The notes beneath the pieces are model-generated. The model did no database searches. It was not told where the DNA came from and saw only the letters and a program-made list of their open reading frames with translations. This document shows, one piece after another, positions 49,448 to 61,400 of a stretch of 64,000 nucleotides of DNA. The translations under genes were made by a program, and so were the position numbers. Every line of letters begins with the position of its first letter. Positions within the stretch are counted from its first letter, which is position 1. Location: contig NC_084618.1 of assembly GCF_033978795.1 (NCBI RefSeq), forward strand, positions 72,735,433 to 72,799,432, read 5' to 3'. The DNA comes from Nerophis ophidion (lineage: Eukaryota > Chordata > Actinopteri > Syngnathiformes > Syngnathidae).

Positions 49448-52400
49448 TATATATATATGTGTATATATACACATACATTACTCTGCATGCAGTCACAGTC
49501 AGCTTTCGGCACCCAGCCAAATGTTTTAAGTCTAATATGGCCCCCAGTCAAAAAGTTTTGACACTTCTGATTTAGACATTCAGCTCTTCTTTACTTTTTG
49601 TCTTTTTTTTTAATGCACTTTTTTTTTTTGCAGTTTGTCCAGCAGCGTCGGTCCACCTCTCTGACCAAGAACTTTGCCAAAGCGGTGGTGAACATGGCGG
49701 ATGCGGTAAGTTTGAACGACGACAGGTTTTTTGTGCCCCAAAACAAGATCTTCTTTGTGGCCTTATTTCACTCTGTATTGTTACTCGTTGAACACACTAT
49801 ACGAACTACAATACTAACTGAATCCTGGTGAGTATAGTAATACTGTAATATTGTAATTTTATGCTATAGCTATAAAGATATAACATTTATAATTAATCAG
49901 TCCTACTTTGCAGGAATTAATGCACCTTTGCCAAGCCCAGAACCAATTATCAGCAGTAAAGGAAGTTTTACTGTATTACCCATGGCAACTAGTAGATTTA
50001 GTGCAAAAGCGTGAGTGTGTGCGTAAGAGACACAAACAAAAAAAACATGCAGTTCAATTATTTTTATACGCAGATATTAAGAAATAGTTTGTTATTAATA
50101 GTTACATTAATTATACTATGTTATTCTAATATATATGTATGTATCATTAATATTTGACAAGATTTGTATTTATTTAATCACGTAATACAAAAGACTACAA
50201 TAGGCCTTTTTCCACCTAAGGTTTTGGTTCCTGGAACCTCTAGAGCAGGGGTGCCCACACTTTTTCTGCAGGCGAGCTACTTTTCAATTGACCAACTCGA
50301 GGGGATCTACCTCATTTATATATATCATGTATATTTATTTATTTATGAAAGAGACATTTTTGTAAACAAGTTAAATGTGTTTAATGATAATACAAGCATG
50401 TGTAACACATATAGATGTCTTTCTTTCACAAAGACAAGAATATAAGTTGGTGTATTACCTGATTCTGATGACTTGCATTGATTGGAATCAGACAGTAATG
50501 ATGATAACGCCCACATTTTCAAATGGAGGAGAAAAAAAGTTGTCCTTTCTGTACAATACCACATGAAAGTGGTTGGTTTTTGGCATCTAATTCATCCAGC
50601 TTCCATACACTTTACAAGAAAAACATTGGCGGCAAATTCCGTAGCTTGCTTGATTGACATTCACGGCACCCGAGGGTCTTGTGAGATGACGCTGGCTGCT
50701 GCCAGTTCATTATTATGAAAAAATGACAGAGAGGAAGGCGAGAAACACTTTTTATTTCAACAGACTTTCGCGCCGTCCCTTCCGTCAAAACTCTAAAGGC
50801 CGACTGCACATTTCCTATCTTCACAATAAAAGCCCTGCTTCATGCTGCCTGCGCTAACAAAATAAGAGTCTCGGAAAACTGGCGTGCACATCACTTGTGC
50901 CTCTCGGTCATATTTTCATAATAATGATCTTGCAGCAGCCAGCGTCATCTCACAAGACCCTCCGGTACCGTGAATGTCATTTAAGTGACGTCTTGGTGAA
51001 GATTGATGATCACTAATTTTTAGGTCTATTTTTTTTTAAAAGCCTGGCTCGAGATCGACTGGCACACCCCCCGCGATCGACTGGTAGCTCGCGATCGACG
51101 TAATGGGCACCCCTGCTCTAGATCCTGGAACTATAGGTTCCCGTAGAATTGTGTGGTTTGTGTTTCCACAAACATGGCAGCACGGTGGCAGCATGGTGGA
51201 AGAGGGGTTAGTGCATCTGCCTCACAATACGAAGGTCCTGAGTTGTCCTCAGTAGTCCTGGGTTCAATCTCGGGCTCGGGCTCAAGATCTTTCTGTGTGG
51301 AGTTTGCATGTTCTCCCCATGACTGCGTGGGTTCCCTCCGGGTACTCCGGCTTCCTCCCACTTCCAAAGACATGCACCTGGGGATAGGTTGATTGGCAAC
51401 ACTAAATTGACCCTAATATGTGAATCTGAGTGTGAATGTTGTCTGTCTATCTGTGTTGGCCCTGCAGCCCGAATGCAGCTGTGATAGGCTCCAGCGAACC
51501 CCTGCGACCTAAAAAAAAGGGACAAGAGGTAGAAATGGATGGATGGACGGTGTTTCCACATTTCACAGTTGAGTGTAGTTTATACAAATCAGGCAAGTGA
51601 TGTCTGGAGGAGTAGATGAGTATATATATTACTACACTGATACCATGTAAATAAAGTTATTCTAGTAAAAAGTAAGTAAAAGAATTATAAAGCAATAAAA
51701 TAAAAAATGATATGGTTCATAAAAAGTTAGGCCTTTGTCCGCAATCGGTTTTAGTGTTAGCTTGTTAGCATTAGCGTTCTGTTCACTCGGGTTGAGGCTA
51801 ATAACGACACAAATGCTGTGTCGCTGACTACTTTTACAACATGTAATAAAGCAAATAGTTAATATTTGATGTTATTTACATGTGTTCGATTGTGTACTGC
51901 CTCCTTTTTCACCCACATTTATCCAATGAGGTCAGAGTAGTAAGCAGCTGAAGTCATTGCTTCATACGCCTCGGTAAATATGTTTAATTATGTTTCATTA
52001 AAATTCCATCCATCCATCCATCTTCTGCTTATCCGAGGTTGGGTCGCGGGGGCAGCAGCTTAAGCAGGAAAGCCCAGACTTCCCTCACCCCAGCTACTTC
52101 GTCCAGCTCTTCCTGGGGGATCCCGAGGCGTTCCCATGCCAGCAAGGAGACATAGTCTTCCCAAAGTGTCCTGGGTCTTCCCCGTGGCCTCCTACTGGTC
52201 GGACATGCCCTAAACACCTCCTTAGAGAAACGTTCGGGTGGCATCCTGACCAGATGCCCGAACCACCTCATCTGGCTCCTCTCGATGTGGAGGAGCAGCG
52301 GCTTTACTTTGAGCTTCTCACCCTTCATTAAAATTATTTTAGCAAATTTTACATTGCAAAAATCGTGTTGAATTGAGAATCGGTTCTAAATGGAATAATC

Positions 52401-55400
52401 ACTCCAGGAATCGTAATCAGATCAAATCGTTAGGTGCCCAAGAATACACAGCCCTGTTCAATAGTCAAGTGTTTTTATTCCAGATAATGTCCCATGTTTA
52501 TAGGAAAAGTGTTAAAAAAAATAACTATGTCTGTGGGTTTTAAGAATTGACACGACCGTGACGCTGTTAAACAGAACTAAAAATATTACAAAGGGCATGT
52601 TGACTCACCACTGAATGAAAGGTTAGAAGAAACTAAGTATAATTCAAATTATGAGGCAATCCACGATGACGACAAAGATGATCAGCCGCTGAAGCCATAA
52701 TCAACCGCATTCAGCGTTTATACCAGGGGCCGGCCTTGCGTACCGACATAATCATTTAAAACACAACACATACCATAAATCAGGGGTGCCCATTACGTCG
52801 ATCGCGAGCTACCAGTCGACCGCGGGGGGTGTGTCAGTCGATCTCCAGCCAGGCTTTTAAAAAAAATAGACCTAAAAATTAGTGATCATCAATCTTCACC
52901 AAGACGTCACTTAAATGGTATTCACGGTACCGGAGGGTCTTGTGAGATGACGCTGGCTGCTGCAAGATCATTATTATGAAAATATGACCGAGAGGAAGGC
53001 GAGAAACACTTTTTATTTCAACAGACTCTCGCGCCGTACCTTCCGTCAAAACTCTAAAGGCCGACTGCACATTTCCTATCTTCACAATAAAAGCCCTGCT
53101 TCATGCTGCCTGCGCTAACTAAATACAGAGTCTCGGAAAACTGGCGTGCAAAAGCGATCCCTCAGAAAGCTGGCGTGCACATCGCTTGAAATAAAAAGTG
53201 TTTCTTGCCTTCCTCTCTGTCATTTTTTCATAATAATGAACTGGCAGCAGCCAGCGTCATCTCACAAGACCCTCGGGTGCCGTGAATGTCAATCAAGCAA
53301 GCTACGGAATTTGCCGCCAATGTTTTTCTTGTAAAGTGTATGGAAGCTGGATGAATTAGATGCCAAAAACCAACCACTTTCATGTGGTATTGTACAGAAA
53401 GGACAACTTTTTTTCTCCTCCATTTGAAAATGTGGGCGTTATCATCATTACTGTCTGATTCCAATCAATGCAAGTCATCAGAATCAGGTAATACACCAAC
53501 TTATATTCTTGTCTTTGTGAAAGAAAGACATATATATGTTACACATGCTTGTATTATCATTAAACACATTTAACTTGTTTACAAAAATGTCTCTTTCATA
53601 AATAAATAAATATAAATGATATATATAAATGAGGTAAATCCCCTCGAGTTGGTCAATTGAAAAGTAGCTCGCCTGCAGAAAAAGTGTGGGCACCCCTGCC
53701 ATAAATACTCCAGTCAGGAAATTATTCCATTACCCAGTCAGGCTGTCGCCGTGTGCGAGGTCTCACTCAAAGAGCTATACATGTGTCGACTTTCTCAAAA
53801 AATGAAGTTGTACTAAATATGAGGTGCTTCCAATTAATGCATCATTCTCTTTGTGAATTTGCGAAATAAAAACCCTGACTATAATTAAAACAATAACCTT
53901 CACTTTCTTAGGATAAAAAGTACAAACCCCAAAACCATGAAGTTGGCATATTGTGTAAATCGTAAATACATTTTAAAAAATACAATATTTTGCAAATCCT
54001 TATCCACCTATATTCAACTGAATAGACCTCAAAGCTAAGATACTTAACATTCAAACTGGAAAACTTAATTTTTTGCAAATATTAGCTCATTTGGAATTTG
54101 ATTCCTGCAATTTCTTTCAAAAAAGCTGACACAAGAGGCATAAAAGACTAAGAAAGTTGAAGAATGCTCATCAAACATTATTTGGAAAATCCCACAGGTG
54201 AACAGGCTAATTGGGAACAGGTGGGTGCCACTATTGGGTATACAAGCAGCTTCCTTGAAATGCTCAGTCATTCACAAACAAGGATGGGGCGAGGGTCACC
54301 ACTTTGTGAACACATGCTTGAGCAAATTGTCCAACAGATTAAGAACAACATTTTTCAACGAGCTATTGCAAGGAATTTAAGGATTTCACCATCTACGGTC
54401 TGTAATATCATTAAAAGGTTCAGAGAATCTGGAGAAATCACTGCACGTAAGCAATGATATTACTGACCTTCAATCCCTCAGGCGGTACTGCAACAAAAAG
54501 TGACATCCGTGTGTAAAGGATATCACCACATGGGCTCAGGAACACTTCAGAAAATCACTGTCAGTAACTACAGTTTGTCCCTACATCTGTAAATGCAAGT
54601 TAAAACTCTACTATGCGAAGCAAAAGCCAGTTATCAACAACACCCAGAAACCCTACCAGCTTCGCTGGGCCCGAGCTCATCAAAGATGGGCTGATACAAA
54701 GTGGAAAAGTGTTCTGTGGTCTGAAAAGTCCACATTTCAAACTGTTTTTGGAAACTGTGGACATCATGTCCTCCGGAACAAAGAGGAAAAGAACCATCTA
54801 TTATGTTTTTATGCACCAATTACACAACGTGCCAACTTCACTGGTTTTGGGTTATGTACATGAAATAGACAAAAGTTGCACTAAAAACCTAAAATATTGA
54901 ATTTGAAAATACAGTTTACAATCTGATGATGACTTCAACGTCCTGTGCAGATCTACAAGGAGCAGCTCAACACTCGCATCGTCCTGGTCGCCATGGAAAC
55001 CTGGTCCTCCCAAAACCGCATCTCCGTGGGCGACGACGCTCTGCTCACGCTGCGTGACTTCATGAAATACAGGAAGGCGAACATCCGGGAGCGCTGCGAC
55101 GCCGTGCACCTCCTTTCGTGGGTTGGCGCGCTCTCACTCACTGTTTGATGTTTCTGCTGGTTCATGTTCCTCCTGTCTCCTCGCAGCGGGAGGACCTTCA
55201 TGGGCAGACGCAGCGAGGCCGCCTACGTCGGCGGTGTCTGCTCGCTCAGCAGGGGGGGCGGCATCAACGAGGTGAAGTCTTTCATGGCTTCCTTGCTCTT
55301 TTCCAAGCTTTTTCCCAGTCTAGCATTCTTTTGCAGTTTGGCGCCGTTGGCCCGGTGGCCATCACGCTGTGCCAGAGTCTGGGCCAGAACATCGGCATGC

Positions 55401-58400
55401 TGAGAAACAAGGACAGACCTGCTGCAGGTCAGATCACTGACTCCATAGCAACGCTCATACAGCACTTTCACCAAGGCACAAAACATTATTATTATTCATT
55501 ATTATCCTCATTTAGGTCACTTTTATGCAACATCTCCATTTTATTGAGCTGTTTTAAATGTGTATTAAAAACCTGAAAAACAACTTTTTTTTGTAGTAAT
55601 AATAATGTATTCATACATTTTTAGTGTTTATACAGTTCTTAATAAATATAATTATTTTCTAGGTAATTATTTTAACATAAATTGTATTTACATAGTTGTT
55701 GTTTTTTGAGGATTAGGTGCCTGAAATAAAATATTCGTATTTAATATTTTTTCCATTTGTGATAAATTTTGAATGAGAAAATAATACAATTCCATACTAT
55801 AGTATATACCTTACAATGAATAGATGGGTATTTCATTGTCATAATTTTTTTGTGTTTTGTGAAGTAAAAATATTTTTATAAAATGTATATTTTTTAAAAT
55901 AGAAACAATAAAATTAATTGTAAATTATTTGTCTTAAAATTGTTAACAGTAAAATATATGTATGTATATGTTTTTCTGATAGAAAATGTTTTTAAATTGT
56001 GTACATATTAAAATAGTACAATTTTAAACCTTTCATGATATAATTGTTCATATTATAATTCCTTCAAAACTTTTTTTAATTCATGTGTTTTTGTGTGGTA
56101 ACAGTTTCTAAAAAGTATAGATTTAAATTATAATTTTACAGATAATTATGTCATTGTTTTCTTTAAATTTATGTATGTTTTTAATGAAATATAAATATTT
56201 TTAAATGTATACTTTATTTTAAAATAGGAGAACAAAAATAATGCAAATACTATTACATTATTAATAGATAATACTTGTATATTTTCATGTATATATTTTG
56301 TGTTATAAACATATTTTTAAAATGTATACATCATTTAAAGATACTATAAAAAAGTAAAATCAGAAATTATTTATAATATAATTTTTCATAATATTTTGTA
56401 TAATTTTTTGTCTTTATTTTTTGTGTGTTTTTGGGTAAAACATTTTTAAAGTTACTTTAAAACAGTATTAAAATAATACATTTGTAAATTTTTTATAATA
56501 AAATTGTTCATATTATAGACAATTGTATTTTTTTAATTTTATTTATGTTGTTTGATGCTAAGATAAAAATAAAATAGCAACAAATAAAAGTACACATTAA
56601 TTGTACTTGGAGATTACTCTGTGGCTGAATGTTTAATTGGTGTGCACAGGAGACTGCAGGTGTCCAGACCCGTGGTTAGGATGTATCATGGAGGACACCG
56701 GGTAAGAACAATGAAATAAATATGTGTACGCAAACTTTTGTCTGGTACTTTATTTTCAGTCTTCAGCAACTTTCTCTGACAACCTTATCTAACTGTATCA
56801 TGTTTGTGTGTGCTGTATTTATCAGCTATTACCTGCCCAGGAAGTTCTCTCGCTGCAGTGTCGACGAATACCTTCGCTTTCTGCAACAAGGCGGCGGCAG
56901 CTGCCTGTTCAACAAGCCCAGCAAGGTGAGGCCATGGCAAGCTAAGGCAAGGCAACTTTATTTATATAGCACATTTGTAACAGTTTTTAAATTGGACCAA
57001 AGTGCTTTACAGGTTCAAAAAGCATAGAAAATGACAAAGAACATATACAATGAATGAGCTAAACAAGAAGGGAAAGATATATTCATGAAATAATCCTACA
57101 AATACTCACATATTAATTGAAATAAATAACATTTTATTTTCTTTATACAGCAATATTAAACAAATCATATTTATGTATTCATAAGCAGGCCACACATTTG
57201 AAGCTATAACGAGTTAAAGGCCTACTGAAATTAGATTTTCTTATTTAAACGGAGATAGCAGGTCCATTCTATGTGTCATACTTGATATTGCCATATTTTT
57301 GCTGAAAGGATTTAGTAGAGAACATCGACGATAAAGTTCGCAACTTTTGGTCGCTAATAAAAAAGCCTTGCCTTTACCGGAAGTCGCAGACGATGTGCGC
57401 TGGCTCTTCACATCCTCACATTGTTTACAGTGTGAGCCACCAGCAGTAAGAGCAATTCGGACCGAGAAAGCGACAATTTCCCCATTAATTTGAGCGAGGA
57501 TGAAAGATTCGTGGATGAGGATATTGATAGTGAAGGACTAGAAAAAAAACAGGCGAGGGCAAGTGAGAGCGATCCGGATGTTTTTAGACACATTTACTAG
57601 GATAATTCTGGAAAATCCCTAATCTGCTATAGTGTTGCTTGTGCTTTAGTGAGATTAAATAGTACCTGAAGTCGGAGGGGTGTGGCCACGGGTGTCTTGA
57701 CGCCAGAGTCTCTGAGGGAAGTCACGCAGCTGCACGGGCGGCGCAAGCTCCACTCATCTCCGGTAAGAGCCGACTTTATACCACAATTTTCTCACCGAAA
57801 ACTGCCAGTTGACATGTAGTCGCTTGACCGCTCTGATCCATAGTAAAGCTTCACCTCCGGGAATTTTAAACAAGGAAACACTGGCTGTGTTTGTGTGGCT
57901 AAAGGCTAAAGGTTCCCACCTCCATCTTTCTACTTTGACTTCTCCATTATTAATTGAACAAATTGCAAAAGATTCAGCAACACAGATGTCCAGAATACTT
58001 TGCAATTATGCGATTAAAGCAGACTACTTATAGCTTGGATCGGGCTGGAAAATAATATCCGCTACAACCCGAGACGTCAAACGCACGCGTCATCATACCT
58101 CGACGTTTTCAACACGACACTTTGCGGGAAATTTTAAATTGCAATTTAGTAAACTAAAAAGTCCGTATTGGCATGTGTTGCAATGTTAATATTTCATCAT
58201 TGATATATAAACTATCAGACTGCGTGGTCTGTAGTAGTGGGTTTCAGTAGGCCTTTAAACTATGCAAGCAAAAATGGTGGTGCAGTAACTTTTTGGAGGC
58301 GGAGCTTTTCATAAGTTTCTTTCTTCTGACTCCTAAATGTTGCAGCTGCTGGACCCGCCCGAGTGTGGTAACGGCTATGTTGAGCTGGGAGAAGAGTGCG

Positions 58401-61400
58401 ACTGCGGCTCACTCGTGGTAAATTTCTCACTTAATCCACATTTTATCATCGTTGTGTCGTTTATGAATATTCAAGTTGGGCCTACAGGACTGCGCTCGCA
58501 GCGGCGCCAACTGCTGTAAGAAGTGCACGCTTACCCACAATGCAATGTGCAGCAACGGACTTTGCTGTCGCGACTGCAAGGTGGGTCGTGTTCACGTTAC
58601 GGTGGACCTCGGATGTTCTTAATGTTCTCTCCTCGTGTGGCCGCAGTACGAGTTGAGGGGGACGACGTGTCGCGAGGCGGTCAACGACTGTGACATCCCC
58701 GAGACCTGCACGGGTGACTCCAGCCAGGTAAGACAACGAGATGGCACACTGCTAAAGGAGACCTCAGACATTTTATGTGTGTGTTTTAGTGTCCCCACAA
58801 TGTCAACAAACTGGATGGCTACACATGTGAGGCAGGACAGGTAAAGTTACACACAGACATGCCCACTCTCTCTCCAGGTGTCTGCTAAACTTCATTGTGA
58901 CCTTTAACCTCCTCCTCTTCTTCAGGGTCGTTGCTATGGAGGTCGCTGCAAGACCAGAGACGCTCAGTGCAGGAGCCTGTGGGGCTACAGTAAGGATGTT
59001 AGGTCGCCCTCTTGTGTCTAGACCAGGAATTGCTCACCTCTGTAATACTGTACTATCCATCCATCCATCCATTTATTACCCCTTATTCCCTTTGGGGTCG
59101 CTGGTGCCTATCTTAGCTACAATCGAGCAGAAGGCGGTTTACACCCTGGACAAGTAGGGCCAACACAGTTAAAGTTAAGTTAAAGTACCAATGATTGTCA
59201 CACACACACACACACTAGGTGTGGTGAAATTTTTCCTCTGCATTTGACCCATCCCCTTGATCACCCACCTGGGAAGTGAGGGGAGCAGTGGGCTGCAGCG
59301 GTGCCACGCCCGGGAATCATTTTTGGTGATTTAACCCCCAATTCCAACCCTTGATGCTGAGTGCCAAGCAGGGAGGTAATGGGTCCCATTTTTTTAATAG
59401 TCTTTGGTATGACTCGGCCGGGGTTTGAACTCCCAACTTACCGATCTCAGGGCGGACACTCTAACCCAGGAGTCACCAACGCGGTGCCCGCGGGCACCAG
59501 GTAGCCCGTAAGGACCAGATGAGTAGCCCGCTGGCCTGTTCTAAAAATAGCTCAAATAGCAGCACTTACCAGTGAGCTGCCTCTATTTTAAAATGTTTTA
59601 TTTATTTACTAGCAAGCTGGTCTCGCTTTGCTCGACATTTTTAATTCTAAGAGAGACCAAACTCAAATAGAATTTGAAAATCCAAGAAAATATTTTAAAA
59701 ACTTGGTCTTCACTTGTTTAAATAAATTAATTAATTTATTTTTATTTTACTTTGCTTATTATAACTTTCAGAAAGACAATTTTTGAGAAAAAATACAACC
59801 TTAAAAATTATTTTAGGATTTTTAAACACATATACCTTTTTACCTTTTAAATTCCTTCCTCTTCTTTCCTGACAATTTAAATCTTCAAGTAAATTAATTT
59901 TTGTTTTATTGTAAAGAATAATACATACATTTTAATTCAATTCTTCATTTATGACATTTGTAATATTTGTACAATAAATTATTACTAAGTAAGGTTAAGG
60001 CTTTAGTAATAAAATAATGATTTTCTAGTTATTATGGCTTGCACCTAAATGGACACTTGGAAAAAAAAGAAAATAAATAACTACATTAATTAAGGAGTTA
60101 TGATAAATTATGTATTGCTTTTCTCCAAGTTATTTTGTGTTGATCGACTTACTTCCCAATCATCTCTTCACCAAATATATTTTTCCCTCTCAGATTCCGC
60201 TGACAGGTTCTGCTACGAAAAGCTCAATGCAGAGGGCACTGAGAAAGGAAACTGCGGCCCCGAGCCCAGTGGTCAGGGATGGATGCATTGTAACAAGCAG
60301 TAGGTCAACCCTGCGGCCATGTTGAAACGGCAAAGAGCCGTGTACATTGGACTTCTTCTTCCTGTGCAGGGACGTCTTGTGTGGTCTGCTGCTGTGCACC
60401 AATGTGACCGACAAGCCGAGCGTTGGCGAGCTGCAGGGCAAACTCACGGGAATGACCATCTTTCACCACAACAGATACCTGGACTGCAGGTGAGCATTCA
60501 CTGCATGGTTGGAGGAATGATGCATTCAAGGATACTGGCAAGTAAGGAATGGCCAACTTTGAGCGTGGCGGTGTAACCAAAAAGCATTGCACAAGAATGT
60601 AAACAAAAACATCCTGCCACTTTGTTTTTTAAACTACATTATCTTTTCGAAAACAAGACAAATCATTTGTGTTTTATTCTGAACTTTATCACAACATTTG
60701 TTGACCAGCTGAATTGCACAGATTGTTTTACAAAACCCATAACCAGTGAAGTTGGCACGTTGTGTAAATTGTAAATAAAAACAGAATACAATGATTAGCA
60801 AATCCTTTTCAACCCATATTCAATTGAATAGACTGAAAAGACAAGATACTTAACGTTCAAACTGGAAAACTTTATTTTTTGCTAATATTAGCTCATTTGG
60901 GATTTGATGCCTGCAACATGTTTCAAAACAGCTGGCATAAGTGGCAAAAAAGACTGAGAAAGTTGAGATATGCTCATCAAACACTTATTTGGAACATCTC
61001 ACAGTTGAACAGGCTAATTGGGAACAGGTGGGTGCCATGATTGGGTATAAAAGCAGCTTCCATGAAATGCTCAGTCATTTATCAATCAATCAATGTTTAT
61101 TTATATAGCCCCAAATCACAAATGTCTCAAAGGACTGCACAAATCATTACGACTACAACATCCTCGGAAGAACCCACAAAAGGGCAAGGAAAACTCACAC
61201 CCAGTGGGCAGGGAGAATTCACATCCAGTGGGACGCCAGTGACAATGCTGACTATGAGAAACCTTGGAGAGGACCTCAGATGTGGGCAACCCCCCCCCTC
61301 TAGGGGACCGAAAGCAATGGATGTCGAGCGGGTCTAACATGATACAAACAGGGATGAGGCGAGGGTCACCACTTTGTGAAGAAATGCTTGAGCAAATTGT

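Noticed and set aside
57754..58005. 83-residue minus-strand ORF as a host gene
   Set aside because: Lies wholly inside the TTAA-flanked transposon, so it is part of that element and not a gene of the locus.
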